Positions 1 through 9,294 are shown, counted from the first letter of the stretch. The stretch: DNA of 36,826 nucleotides from an uncultured Clostridia bacterium (GCA_944386705.1 CALXCC010000004.1:1-36826), one strand, 5' to 3'. Notes: a model not told the origin generated them from the letters alone. Translations and numbers: made by a program.

Positions 1-568
1 CTCCATAGGTTATTTCATCTGATGTAATTCCTAATTCTTTTTGTGTAAGTTCTTTTAGTTCTTTACTAAAAAATTTAATTACTTGATCATCTACTAGTTC
101 TATTTTAGAGGATGTGTTGCCATACATTTTTCCACTTTTATCAATATAATATCCTGTTAAATCGTCATTTAATCCGTAAACATCTCTAGCTTGTACTAAG
201 TTTTCATTTTTACTATTATTTCCTAACTTTCCTGGTATTACTAAGTAATATAAATATGTTTTTCCATCATCTTCTTGTTTTACTATTCTTTTTAAGTCTC
301 CTGTTTCTATTAGGTCTTCTGCTATTCCATTTATAGTGTCTTTTTCGTTTAATACTTCATTCATTTTTAGTTCTGTTATTTTGAGTTTTGCTTGTTCTTC
401 TATCTCTGCTATGTTTGTATTAATTTCACTTTCTTTTGCTCTTGTTAATATTCCATTTTTTCCTGTTAGCATTGATATGCTTACTCCTGCAAGGATTAAG
501 AGCACAATTATTGTTATTACTAATGCAATTAATGTTATGCCTTTTTCTCTTTTGACTAATCTTACCAT
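1..568 (-). CDS. Type IV pilin-like (prepilin N-terminus) protein, 3' part outside window
   Basis: The gene starts at ATG 566-568 behind an AAGGAGA ribosome binding site and runs off the left edge, so only about 189 N-terminal residues are visible. A short basic leader (MVRLVKREKG) is followed by the hydrophobic stretch ITLIALVITIIVLLILAGVS, the layout of a class III prepilin signal cut after Gly by a PilD/ComC-type peptidase. The glutamate usual at position 5 of mature pilins is Ala here. The rest is a soluble, charged region with no recognised domain. Family knowledge suggests a pseudopilin or surface protein assembled at the membrane; the exact role is unknown. It is divergent from a small Xre gene, and an operator-like palindrome lies in its probable promoter. 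Confidence 0.75.
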   Translation of the reverse strand, partial: MVRLVKREKGITLIALVITIIVLLILAGVSISMLTGKNGILTRAKESEINTNIAEIEEQAKLKITELKMNEVLNEKDTINGIAEDLIETGDLKRIVKQEDDGKTYLYYLVIPGKLGNNSKNENLVQARDVYGLNDDLTGYYIDKSGKMYGNTSSKIELVDDQVIKFFSKELKELTQKELGITSDEITYG

Positions 569-620
569 ATCTTTTCTCCTTCTTTTGTTTATTATTTTCT
601 AATTTTGTAAAAATATACCT

Positions 621-698
621 GACATTTTTGTCGTGTTTATATATCACATTTTATATTTTTTTATACCCCAAGTCAAGCTACGACGACAAAAATGTCGT
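621..698. promoter_or_regulatory. Twin operator-like palindromes between pilin-like gene and xre
   Basis: The site at 683-698 is a perfect palindrome, ACGACA-AAAA-TGTCGT. A second copy at 621-634 (GACATTTTTGTCGT) is the exact reverse complement of 683-696. The rightward copy abuts the -35 position of the xre promoter (its -10 TATAAT is at 721-726). The leftward copy lies just upstream of a possible -10 (TATATT on the minus strand, 612-617) for the pilin-like gene. The geometry fits a repressor, plausibly the adjacent Xre protein, controlling both promoters. The palindromes are seen directly; the binding protein is inferred. Confidence 0.6.
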
Positions 699-755
699 TC
701 TTTTTTCATTTCTACTGTAATATAATGATTTACATATTAGACAGGAGGTTAAATT

Positions 756-944
756 ATGATTAAAAAGTATAGACTAAAGAACAAGTTGTCACAAGAAGAA
801 CTTGCAGAAGAAATTGGTATTAGTCCAAGACATCTGCAAAGACTTGAATTAAATGAAGAAAATACCCGAGTCTCTACTTTTAAAAAAGTTGTAAAAACCT
901 TAAATATTCCTGATGAAGAAATTTTAAAATTTATAAAAAAATAG
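756..944 (+). CDS. Small Xre/HTH_3 family DNA-binding regulator (62 aa)
   Basis: This is a single helix-turn-helix domain with almost nothing else. The HTH core spans about residues 8-45 (KLSQEELAEEIGISPRHLQR), a standard Xre/Cro fold sequence. It has a strong AGGAGG site and a TATAAT -10 at 721-726. With no effector or dimerisation domain it resembles Cro-like autoregulators. Its promoter overlaps a perfect palindrome that recurs in front of the divergent pilin-like gene, so it probably regulates itself and that neighbour. It contains a CGA codon at a T-R-V position, showing CGA is read normally. Transcription ends at a hairpin shared with the convergent ATPase gene. Confidence 0.8.
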   Translation: MIKKYRLKNKLSQEELAEEIGISPRHLQRLELNEENTRVSTFKKVVKTLNIPDEEILKFIKK

Positions 945-950
945 AAAATA

Positions 951-983
951 TAAAACACTTGAGTTATAACCTCAAGTGTTTTA
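951..983. terminator. Bidirectional terminator between xre and the ATPase gene
   Basis: The stem AAAACACTTGAG (952-963) pairs perfectly with 971-982 around a 7-nt loop. A-rich and T-rich flanks allow function in both directions. The TAA stop of the minus-strand ATPase gene (981-983) lies at the edge of the stem. Confidence 0.8.
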
Positions 984-3581
984 TGTTTTTTGTTCTGTTG
1001 GATAAATTACGTTTTCTAGCTTTGTTTCGTTTACTTTCTTTTGTATTTCCATTATTGGAATTGGTAATATGGAAATAATTATTGTTATAATCCATTGTAT
1101 ATTTGTTAATGGTACAAGTTTAAATATTGATGCCAAAGTAGGTATTATTACCACTATTGTTTGAACAAGAATTCCTAATATAAAGCTTCCTATTAAAAAT
1201 TTATTTTCTAATATTCCTATTTTAAATATAGATTGTTCACTTTTTATATTAAAACTGTGGACAAGTTCTAGAAATCCAATTGTTAAGAATGCCATTGTTC
1301 TTCCTACTTCTATTCCATAGTATTTATTGCCTATACTAAATGCTACTAGGGTAAGCATTCCTAGCATTATTCCTTCTACTATAATTTTGTTCCATAAACC
1401 ATCAGCAAATAGTCCTTTTCTACTGTCTACAGGCTTTCTACTCATTATATTTTTTTCAGGTGGTTCTAAACCTATTGCTATTGCTGGTAATGAATCTGTT
1501 ACTAAGTTTACCCACAATAGTTGTATTGCAAGTAACGGTGATTTAAATCCCAGTATTAAACCTATGAATATTGTTACTATTTCACCTATGTTTGTTGCTA
1601 GTAAAAAATGAATAGCTTTTTTTATATTATCATATATGTTTCTTCCTTGTTTTACTGCTTTTACTATTGTAACAAAGTTATCATCTGTTAAGAGCATATC
1701 TGCTGCATTTTTTGCCACTTCTGTTCCATTCTTACCCATTGCTATTCCTATATCTGCATTTTTTAAAGCAGGGCTATCGTTTACTCCATCTCCTGTCATT
1801 GCAACTACTGCTCCTGTTTTTTGCCAAGCTTTTACTATCCTTACTTTATGCTTAGGAGTCACTCTTGCAAATACAGAATATTCTTTTATTTCTTGTTCTA
1901 ATTTGTTTTGTGGTATTTTATCTAATTCTTTTCCTGTCATTGCTTTGTCATTTGGCCCCAATATATTTAAATCTTTTGCAATTGCTTTTGCTGTTTCTAT
2001 ATGGTCTCCTGTTATCATAACTGTTTTTATTCCTGCTTTTTTACAGCTTTTTACTGCTTCTTTTACCCCTTCTCTTGGTGGATCTATCATTCCTATTAGT
2101 CCTACAAAGTTTAAATTTTCTTCTACTTCTCTGCTTTCTATTTTACTTGGTAAATATTCTACATCCTTATATGCTACTGCTATTACTCTTAATGCTTTTT
2201 CTGCCATTTTTGAGTTGTCTTCTTGTATTTTAATTTTTTTAACTGTCGTTATTTGGCATTTTTCTAAAAGCACATCTGGTGCTCCTTTTGTTATAATTCT
2301 ATATTTATTATTTATTTTATGAATAGTTGTCATCATTTTTCTATTAGAATCAAATGGTATTTCATTTATTCTTGGCATTTTCTGATATAACTCTATTTTA
2401 TTTTTATTATTTTGTAATCCATTTTGTACTAGTGCTATTTCTGTTGGCTCCCCATCTACTAGTATTTTTCCTTCTTTGTATGTAAGACTACAGTCTGTGC
2501 ACATTGTAGCTAATTCTGTTGCAAATTCTATATTTTCTGATTTTATTTCTACTACTTTCATTTTATTTTGTGTTAATGTTCCTGTTTTATCAGAACAAAT
2601 TACTTTGCTACTTCCTAAAGTTTCAACTGCTGGCAATTTTCTAATAATACTATTTTTCTTTGCCATTTTGGTTACTCCAATTGATAAAACTATTGTAACT
2701 ATTGCAGGCAAGCCCTCTGGTATTGCTGCTACTGCTAATCCTACTGATGTCATAAACATTTCCATAGGTTCTATATTTTTTATTATTCCTATTACAAAAA
2801 TTAATAAACATATTGCTAAACAAACTACTCCAAGTGTTTTACCAACTTGACTTAATTTTTTCTGAATTGGCGTTTCAGGTGCTTCATCTTCGATAATCAT
2901 ATTGGCTATTTTTCCAACTTTAGTATTCATTCCCGTTTTTGTTACTACTGCTTTTGCATGTCCATTTACTACAATACTCGACATAAATGCCATATTAAAT
3001 TGGTCACCTAAACTTACGTCTTTTTTACATATCATTTCTGCGTTTTTAAGAACTGGCTCATTTTCTCCAGTTAAACTTGATTCTTCTATTTTCAAATTAT
3101 GACTTTCTATTAATCTGCAATCTGCTGGAACGTAATTTCCTGCTTCCAATATTATAATATCTCCTGGTACTAGTTCGTCTGCGTTTATTTCTTTTGTTTC
3201 GTTTTCTCTTATAACTCTTGCCTTAGGTGGCGTCATTTGCTTTAGTGCTTCTATAGATTTTTCTGCCTTTGCTTCTTGAATTACTCCCATAAAAGCATTT
3301 AAAACTACGATTACTATTATGATAATAGAATCAATGTAATCATTTTCACCTTGTAAATATGCTACTCCTGCTGATATAATTGAAGCTATTATTAAAATGA
3401 TTATCATAAAGTCATTAAATTGTTTAATAAATTTTATAAATAATGTTTCCTTTGGTTTATCTTTTAATTTATTTTCTCCATATTTTTGTCTTCTTGAAAA
3501 TACTTCTTCTTTTGTTAACCCTCTTTTTTTATCGGTCTTAAGTTCTTTTAAAACTTCTTCTTTTCTAAATGTTTCCCACAT
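981..3581 (-). CDS. Cation-transporting P-type ATPase, P2A (SERCA-like, probable Ca2+ export)
   Basis: The 866-residue membrane pump uses ATP to move a cation, most likely Ca2+, out of the cytoplasm. The order is complete: N-terminal cation-ATPase domain, actuator with SLTGE (about 169-173), M4 motif PEGLPA (288-293), phosphorylation motif DKTGTLT with D331, nucleotide-binding domain, hinge TGDGVND (596-602), and a C-terminal transmembrane block with NLVTDSLPA, which carries the M6 ligand residues typical of SERCA-type Ca2+ pumps. I chose ATG 3579-3581 because AAAGGAG lies just upstream; an in-frame extension to 3680 lacks support and would overlap the divergent ytaF leader. Substrate is inferred from the motifs; a Mn2+ or mixed pump is possible. 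Confidence 0.9.
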   Translation of the reverse strand: MWETFRKEEVLKELKTDKKRGLTKEEVFSRRQKYGENKLKDKPKETLFIKFIKQFNDFMIIILIIASIISAGVAYLQGENDYIDSIIIIVIVVLNAFMGVIQEAKAEKSIEALKQMTPPKARVIRENETKEINADELVPGDIIILEAGNYVPADCRLIESHNLKIEESSLTGENEPVLKNAEMICKKDVSLGDQFNMAFMSSIVVNGHAKAVVTKTGMNTKVGKIANMIIEDEAPETPIQKKLSQVGKTLGVVCLAICLLIFVIGIIKNIEPMEMFMTSVGLAVAAIPEGLPAIVTIVLSIGVTKMAKKNSIIRKLPAVETLGSSKVICSDKTGTLTQNKMKVVEIKSENIEFATELATMCTDCSLTYKEGKILVDGEPTEIALVQNGLQNNKNKIELYQKMPRINEIPFDSNRKMMTTIHKINNKYRIITKGAPDVLLEKCQITTVKKIKIQEDNSKMAEKALRVIAVAYKDVEYLPSKIESREVEENLNFVGLIGMIDPPREGVKEAVKSCKKAGIKTVMITGDHIETAKAIAKDLNILGPNDKAMTGKELDKIPQNKLEQEIKEYSVFARVTPKHKVRIVKAWQKTGAVVAMTGDGVNDSPALKNADIGIAMGKNGTEVAKNAADMLLTDDNFVTIVKAVKQGRNIYDNIKKAIHFLLATNIGEIVTIFIGLILGFKSPLLAIQLLWVNLVTDSLPAIAIGLEPPEKNIMSRKPVDSRKGLFADGLWNKIIVEGIMLGMLTLVAFSIGNKYYGIEVGRTMAFLTIGFLELVHSFNIKSEQSIFKIGILENKFLIGSFILGILVQTIVVIIPTLASIFKLVPLTNIQWIITIIISILPIPIMEIQKKVNETKLENVIYPTEQKT

Positions 3582-3706
3582 AGTTTTCTCTCCTTTGTAT
3601 CTTTTTCTTTTAAATACTATGTGGTTTGTCCTCTTTTTATTACATATTTGTTTTATTAAACTTTTTGCAATTTTTGTCATATTATGTTTCGAGGAGGTAT
3701 TTATTT

Positions 3707-4357
3707 ATGTTTATTAATTCTCTTATATTAGCAATTTCTAGTAGTATTGACTCTCTTGGCATTGGCATTACATATGGTATTAAAGATACTACTATTTCTT
3801 ATTTTGGAAAAGTAATTTTATTTGTAATTGCATTTTTTGTTACTGTATTTGCTTTATGGTTTGGTAATATTATTAAAGATATCTTTCCTGAATATTATAT
3901 AAAATTTCTTGGTAGCTTTATTTTAATTTTAATGGGATTTTTTATGTGTTTTCAAGCACTTAAAAAAGATACTAAAACTGAGAAAAATAAGCTAGAAGAT
4001 GAAACTGAAAAGGTTTATCAATTTTTTATTAAGTTTTTAGGTATTACTATTCAAATTATAAAAAATCCTATTTCGTCTGATATGGATAATTCTAAGTTAA
4101 TTGATTCGAAAGAGGCCTTATTTTTAGGTATTGCTCTTTCTTTGGATAGTTTTTGTATTGGAATTGGCGGGAGTATTATTGGAATTAGCAATACTTTTTT
4201 TCCTTTTTTTATTGCTATTTTTCAGTTGTTGTTTTTGAGTTTTGGCAATTTTTTAGGTAGACGCCTTTATCGTTTAAGTCGTCTACCTGATAATATTTGG
4301 TCTATTGTTTCTGGTGCTTTACTTGTTGTAATTGGGATAGTTAAGCTTGTTTTTTAG
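3707..4357 (+). CDS. ytaF: Sporulation membrane protein YtaF (MntP-like)
   Basis: The 216-residue polytopic membrane protein contains two related halves, each opening with a helix of the type ISSSIDSLGIGITYG and ALSLDSFCIGIGG. The paired conserved Asp in these helices is characteristic of the MntP/YtaF family. The charged cytoplasmic loop near residues 85-130 separates the halves. The start at 3707 follows a GAGGAGG site at 3691-3697; an in-frame start at 3626 has no such site. In Bacillus and Clostridia YtaF is a sporulation-associated protein with a possible metal-transport function; its substrate is unsettled. It is divergent from the Ca2+ ATPase gene. Confidence 0.8.
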   Translation: MFINSLILAISSSIDSLGIGITYGIKDTTISYFGKVILFVIAFFVTVFALWFGNIIKDIFPEYYIKFLGSFILILMGFFMCFQALKKDTKTEKNKLEDETEKVYQFFIKFLGITIQIIKNPISSDMDNSKLIDSKEALFLGIALSLDSFCIGIGGSIIGISNTFFPFFIAIFQLLFLSFGNFLGRRLYRLSRLPDNIWSIVSGALLVVIGIVKLVF

Positions 4358-4376
4358 CTCAGGCTATCCTTTTTTC
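4335..4376 (+). terminator. Rho-independent terminator at the end of ytaF
   Basis: GGATAG (4335-4340) pairs with CTATCC (4364-4369), with an inner AGCT/AGCT pairing, followed by TTTTTTT. The left arm lies inside the last codons of ytaF. Confidence 0.7.
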
Positions 4377-4389
4377 TTTATTTATTTTA

Positions 4390-7300
4390 TTATTTTAATT
4401 TCATAGATAATAGTTTTGAAATTCCGTTTTCTTCCATAGTAACTCCATAAACTGTGTCTGCTGATTCCATTGTTCCTTTTCTATGAGTGATTACTAAGAA
4501 TTGTGTGTCTTTTGAAAATTTCTTTAAATATTCTGCAAAACGATATACATTCACATCGTCTAATGCCGCTTCTATTTCGTCTAGCACACAGAATGGTGCT
4601 GGATTGATTTTTAAAATAGCAAATAGTAATGCTATTGCTGTAAATGCTTTTTCTCCCCCTGATAGAAGCATCATATTTTGTAGTTTTTTTCCTGGTGGTT
4701 GTACATTTATATCTATTCCACATTCTAGAATATTTTCTTCATCTTCTAGTTTTAAAGATGCATTTCCGCCTCCAAATAGTTCTTTAAATACTTCTCCAAA
4801 ATTTTTATTTATTATTGCAAATTGTTCTTTAAATTGTTCTTTCATAGTTTCAGTCATATCTGCAATAATTTTTCTTAATTTTGCCATCGTATCTTCTAAG
4901 TCTACTCTTTGTTCACACATAAAGTCGTATCTTTCTTTTAAATTTTTATATTCCTCGATTGAATCTAGATTTACACTTCCTAATTCTTTCAAGTCTTTTC
5001 TTAAAGAATTTACTTTTTTTTGTGTTAGTGCAACATTTTCTGGTTTTTCATAGTCTTTTACTGTATTTGGTGTTAGCTCGTATTCTTCCCACATTTTGTT
5101 TATTATGTTATTTATGTCTTCTTCTAGTTTTGTCTTTTTTACATCTACTTTAACAATCTGCGCTTTAAGATCTTCAATTACTTTAAATTTATCAGTGATT
5201 TCTTGTTCTTGTGTTTCCAGTTTTTTATTTTTTTCTATCCTATCTTGTTTTAATTCTTCTACTTTAGACCCACTTGTTTTTACTTCTTCTTTTATTTTCT
5301 CTATTTTTTCTTTTGTTTCTTCTATTAACTTTTCTAAATTGAAGTTATCTTGGTTTATTTCTTCTATTTGTACTTCTTTATTTTTTATACTTTTATTATT
5401 GTTTTCTATTTCTAGATTAATTCTTTCTTGTATTTCTTCTATTGAACTTTCACTTTCGTCAAAAGATGAAACAGATATTTTTAGGTTTGTTATATCAAAA
5501 TTTAAATCGTCTATATATTTTTGGTCATCTTTATTTAAGTCTGCAAATTCATTAATTATTTTTGTAAGTTTTTCTGTTTCCTCTGTTAAAGTTTTTATTT
5601 CTTTTTCAATTTTTTGTTTATTTTCCATTGCTTGTGTTTTTTCTTGCTCTATATTTTCTTGTTCTTCTTTTAGACGATTTAGTCTTTTCTCTATTCTAAA
5701 AATGTTTTCTTCTATTGATGTTACTTTTTGTTTTTCTGTTGCATAAGTAATGTCCATTTCTTGCAGTTCTTTTTCTAAACTTGTCAATAGTTCTAATGTA
5801 TCTTCTATTGATTCTTCATATTCGTTTTTTTCTTTTTCTAGATTTTCTTGCTTCTCTTTTAACTTTTTAATTTCTTTTTCTAATTTTTCTATTTCTCTTC
5901 CACGTCCTAAGATGTTAACAGTTTTTTTAGCTACTGATCCTCCTGTGATTGCTCCAGATGGATTTATAATATCTCCTTCTAAGGTTATTATTCTAAATGA
6001 ATATCCATTTTGTTTTGATATCTTTATTGCTGTTTCCATATTATCTACTACAACTGTTCTTCCAAGTAAGTTTGTTACTATTTGCTCATATTTTTTGCTG
6101 TATTTTATTAGGTCTGATGCAATTCCAATTACTCCTGGTCCTTTTCCTTTTATTTTGTCTAATTTTTTCCCTCTTACCGATGTAATTGGTAAAAATGATG
6201 CTCTTCCTAAGTTATTTTTTCTTAAGTGTTCTACTAGTTTTTTTGCATCTTCTTCTGTATCTGTTACTATGTTTTGTAAACTTGCTCCTAAGCACATTTC
6301 GATTGCCGTTTGATATTCTTCTGGAACTTCTATAACATTTGCTAATACTCCATGCATCCCTTTTCCTAGTTCTTTTATTTTTTCACAGTCTTTTAGAAGT
6401 GATTTTACACTTTTTATATATCCTTCTTTTTCTTTTTCGGTTTCTATTAAAAATCTTAATTTAGATTCTTTTACTCTTATTTCACTTTGGCAATTATTAA
6501 TTAAATTGTCATAGTCTTTTATTTTTTTATCAGCTTCTTCTTTCTTTTTATTTATTTCTTCTAAATTAGAAAGTATTTTATTTCTTTTGCTGTCAATTTC
6601 ATAAAATTCTTTTGATTTTTCATCTTTTTCTAGTCTTGTACTATCTAATTCTGAAATGTAATTTGCAATTTCTCCTTTTATTTGTCTTTGCCTTTTTTCG
6701 TGATTTTCAAAATTTATATTATTAGTATGAATTTCTGATTGTAATTCATATTTTTTATCAATATTTGCTTCTACTTGTGATTTATAATTTTCTATTTCTA
6801 ATTCTTTTGCAGATAGTTTTTCAGTTATTTTTTCTAATTCTTCTTCTTTTTCTTTTAATTCTTTTTCGAATTTTTCTTTGTTTTGTTTTAAGTTGTTTTT
6901 CTTTTCTTGCTTTTGTTCTTTTTCTTCTTGTAATTCTTTTATTCTTAAGGTTAGTTCTTCTATTTCTTTTTCATATCTTTTACTGTTTTCTTTGTTATTT
7001 CCTATTCTTGTATTTGCTACATTGATGTCCGAATTTAACATTTCTATTTCTTTTTGACTTTCAAATCCTAGGTTTGACATTTCTTCTATTTTTAATGTTA
7101 TTTCTTCTACTTGTGTTTTTAATTCTTCTTTTAGGTATTTTATTCTTTCTAGTTTTACTTCTTCTTCATTACATTGACTTAAGTATATTTCTTCGTCTTT
7201 TACAATTGTTTCTAAACTTTCTTTGTATTTTTCTATGTTGTAGATAAATAAACCTATTTCTATATTTTTTAGTTCTTCTCTTAAGTTCAAATATTTTTTT

Positions 7301-7935
7301 GCTTTTTCTGATTGCATTTTTAGTGGTTCTATATTTGTTTCGATTTCGGCTAAAATGTCATTAATTCTAAGTAGATTTAATTTTGTTCTTTCTAGTTTTT
7401 TTTCAGATTCTTGTTTTCTTGTTCTATATTTTACAATTCCTGCTGCTTCTTCAAATATGTTTCTTCTATCTTCTGATTTATTGCTTAGAATTTCGTCTAT
7501 TTTTCCTTGCCCTATAATAGAATATCCGTCTTTTCCTATTCCTGTGTCCATAAATAGCTCTAATACATCTTTTAGGCGACATGGTACTTTATTTATAAAA
7601 TAACCTGTTTCTCCACTTCTATATATTTTTCTTGTTATTGTTACTTCTGTATATTCTATTGGTAAGCTTCCATCTGTATTGTCAAATACTAAAGAACCTT
7701 CTGCAAATCCTAAAGATTTTCTATTTTGTGTTCCCGCAAATATGATGTCTAGAGATTTTGCTCCTCTTAGAGACTTCATACTTTGTTCTCCTAAAATCCA
7801 TCTTATACTATCTGATATGTTACTTTTCCCTGATCCATTTGGTCCTACTACCGCCGTGATTCCAGGCATAAATTCTAATACGGTTTTATCTGCAAATGAT
7901 TTAAATCCTTGCAATTCTAATCTTTTTAAATACAT
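4390..7935 (-). CDS. smc: Chromosome partition protein SMC
   Basis: This 1181-residue condensin ATPase is full length for the family and organises and segregates the chromosome with ScpA/ScpB. The N-terminal head has Walker A GPNGSGKSN at residues 31-39. Two long coiled-coil arms, rich in E, K and Q, flank a hinge at about 515-650. The C-terminal head has the ABC signature LLSGGEKA and Walker B FCVLDEIEAALDD. The start MYLKRLELQGFKSFADKT is the canonical SMC N-terminus, with an AAAGGTGAT site upstream. In many Clostridia smc directly follows rnc and a radical SAM gene; here those two are about 24 kb away, so that cluster is split. Confidence 0.97.
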   Translation of the reverse strand: MYLKRLELQGFKSFADKTVLEFMPGITAVVGPNGSGKSNISDSIRWILGEQSMKSLRGAKSLDIIFAGTQNRKSLGFAEGSLVFDNTDGSLPIEYTEVTITRKIYRSGETGYFINKVPCRLKDVLELFMDTGIGKDGYSIIGQGKIDEILSNKSEDRRNIFEEAAGIVKYRTRKQESEKKLERTKLNLLRINDILAEIETNIEPLKMQSEKAKKYLNLREELKNIEIGLFIYNIEKYKESLETIVKDEEIYLSQCNEEEVKLERIKYLKEELKTQVEEITLKIEEMSNLGFESQKEIEMLNSDINVANTRIGNNKENSKRYEKEIEELTLRIKELQEEKEQKQEKKNNLKQNKEKFEKELKEKEEELEKITEKLSAKELEIENYKSQVEANIDKKYELQSEIHTNNINFENHEKRQRQIKGEIANYISELDSTRLEKDEKSKEFYEIDSKRNKILSNLEEINKKKEEADKKIKDYDNLINNCQSEIRVKESKLRFLIETEKEKEGYIKSVKSLLKDCEKIKELGKGMHGVLANVIEVPEEYQTAIEMCLGASLQNIVTDTEEDAKKLVEHLRKNNLGRASFLPITSVRGKKLDKIKGKGPGVIGIASDLIKYSKKYEQIVTNLLGRTVVVDNMETAIKISKQNGYSFRIITLEGDIINPSGAITGGSVAKKTVNILGRGREIEKLEKEIKKLKEKQENLEKEKNEYEESIEDTLELLTSLEKELQEMDITYATEKQKVTSIEENIFRIEKRLNRLKEEQENIEQEKTQAMENKQKIEKEIKTLTEETEKLTKIINEFADLNKDDQKYIDDLNFDITNLKISVSSFDESESSIEEIQERINLEIENNNKSIKNKEVQIEEINQDNFNLEKLIEETKEKIEKIKEEVKTSGSKVEELKQDRIEKNKKLETQEQEITDKFKVIEDLKAQIVKVDVKKTKLEEDINNIINKMWEEYELTPNTVKDYEKPENVALTQKKVNSLRKDLKELGSVNLDSIEEYKNLKERYDFMCEQRVDLEDTMAKLRKIIADMTETMKEQFKEQFAIINKNFGEVFKELFGGGNASLKLEDEENILECGIDINVQPPGKKLQNMMLLSGGEKAFTAIALLFAILKINPAPFCVLDEIEAALDDVNVYRFAEYLKKFSKDTQFLVITHRKGTMESADTVYGVTMEENGISKLLSMKLK

Positions 7936-8017
7936 CTATTATCACCTTTATTGTTTCTTTTATGGATTTTAGTTTATACCATTTTTTTGCTTTTGTAAAG
8001 CAACATTGGTGTATTTT

Positions 8018-8365
8018 CTACACAAAATTTACTCCAGATACAATTTTGGCTATATTATAAATTAATTTTTGTTTTTCTGGTGTACACTTAGATAATAATT
8101 CTTGAAATTCTTTTTTTAAGTATATGTTGTTTTTTACATTTGTACCTGTTATTAATTTTTCAATTGGTGTTTCTAATGCAATTGATATTTGAGATAATCT
8201 AACTAAATTTGGCTTTGTTGCACCTCTTTCTACTCTACTAATGTATGTTACTGTGACTTCAAGCATTTCTGATAGTTCTTCTTGTGATATTCCTTTTTTT
8301 GTTCTTGCTTCTCTTATTCTTTTTCCTATTAATTTAAAATCTAATTTACTTTCTATTACTTCCAT
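8018..8365 (-). CDS. Xre family transcriptional regulator (115 aa)
   Basis: The N-terminal two-thirds is an HTH_3 domain (about residues 12-70, with KKGISQEELSEMLEVTVTYI and SRVERGATKPNL). The C-terminal tail (about 80-115) contains ELLSKCTPEKQKLIYNIAK, a short helical extension common in clostridial Xre proteins. It has a GGAGG site and a near-consensus promoter at 8387-8415. Genes of this type often repress themselves or a neighbour; the Rpn-type nuclease gene lies upstream on the same strand but has its own start signals. Its target is unknown. Confidence 0.85.
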   Translation of the reverse strand: MEVIESKLDFKLIGKRIREARTKKGISQEELSEMLEVTVTYISRVERGATKPNLVRLSQISIALETPIEKLITGTNVKNNIYLKKEFQELLSKCTPEKQKLIYNIAKIVSGVNFV

Positions 8366-8386
8366 TTTTCTCCTCCTTTATATGTA

Positions 8387-8415
8387 AATATATTACTATA
8401 AGTTAAACTAGTCAA
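8387..8415 (-). promoter_or_regulatory. Sigma-A type promoter for the 8018-8365 xre gene
   Basis: On the minus strand TTGACT (8410-8415) and TATATT (8387-8392) are separated by exactly 17 bases, close upstream of the GGAGG site and start codon. Confidence 0.65.
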
Positions 8416-8502
8416 ATCCGTTTTTGTATTATATGTAAATTTTTATCTATAAATACTCTCAAATACTCTTTATTTTGTAATTATTCTATCTTTTTTATAT
8501 TT

Positions 8503-9294
8503 TTAGATTTTTTCTAATATTTCTTTTATATTTGCATCTTCTAATAGGTTATTAAATCGTTCTAATATTATGTTTTTTATATAAATTAAATCCTTTTTAT
8601 TTTCATTTTTTTCTATCACTATTTTTATATGTTCTTTTAATTCTTCTTTGTTCTTTGATTTTGCAATAAACATTGCATATCCAAATAAACTATGTAATTT
8701 TAAAAAGTATTTATCTGATAGTTTGCTTATATCTATTAAATTATATTTTATATCTATTTTATAATTTTCGAATACGTAATTACTTATTGTTTTTTCTTTT
8801 GGCTTTTTCGAGAAGTTATATTTTTTTCCTCCCGTGTATACAATAATTGGTACGATTATTGGATAAAAAGCTTCCTGTTCTGTTTTTTTCGTTTTGCTCC
8901 AGTCGTACATAATATCTATGCAGTAATTTAAAAGTTGATATACTACGGTACTATCTAATATTGCTTTTTGTTCTACTAAAAAATATATTTCTTCATTTTT
9001 TAGTTTGTATAGTAAATCTGGCTTTTGTGATTTGTATTTTAATGCATTGTATTTAATTTTATACTTCATTAAATTCTCACTTTTTATTTTTTCTGTTGGT
9101 CTTAAAAACTGATTTATGAATTTTGCCATTTCTTTTTCTTTTTTTAATATATCTTTTACTATTCCATTAGATTTAATTGATATATCATTTTCTTCTAATA
9201 TATATTCACTTCCTTCTTCCGCAAATTGAAATATCGCATTTAACCTGAGGGTATGAATACACTTAATATAATCGTTATATGTAAAGGTTTTCAC
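8503..9294 (-). CDS. Rpn/YhgA-like PD-(D/E)XK nuclease (putative transposase family)
   Basis: The 263-residue protein belongs to the Rpn (YhgA-like, PDDEXK_2) family, linked in E. coli to recombination-promoting DNA cleavage. The nuclease core is visible: KPDLLYKLKNEEIYFLVEQK supplies Asp93, Glu108 and Lys110 in a D-x(14)-E-x-K pattern, followed by YQLLNYCIDIMYDW, a family signature. The C-terminal part is helical and charged. The start is GTG at 9292-9294 with AAGGAGG seven bases upstream. These genes are often multicopy and spread horizontally, but no inverted repeats or target duplications were seen here. Its biological role is uncertain. Confidence 0.8.
   Translation of the reverse strand: MKTFTYNDYIKCIHTLRLNAIFQFAEEGSEYILEENDISIKSNGIVKDILKKEKEMAKFINQFLRPTEKIKSENLMKYKIKYNALKYKSQKPDLLYKLKNEEIYFLVEQKAILDSTVVYQLLNYCIDIMYDWSKTKKTEQEAFYPIIVPIIVYTGGKKYNFSKKPKEKTISNYVFENYKIDIKYNLIDISKLSDKYFLKLHSLFGYAMFIAKSKNKEELKEHIKIVIEKNENKKDLIYIKNIILERFNNLLEDANIKEILEKI

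Noticed and set aside
1636..2322. Long ORFs antisense to the ATPase, smc, mfd and udg genes
   Set aside because: They lack ribosome binding sites, are low-complexity Leu/Phe/Ser-rich, and mirror genuine minus-strand genes.
7936..8017. Palindrome TTGCTTT/AAAGCAA upstream of smc as a terminator
   Set aside because: On the minus strand the stem is followed by A residues, so it cannot terminate the xre transcript; its role is unclear.
8395..8500. Terminator or RNA element between the xre and Rpn-type genes
   Set aside because: Only short direct repeats (GAGTATTT) are seen; no stem with a T tract.
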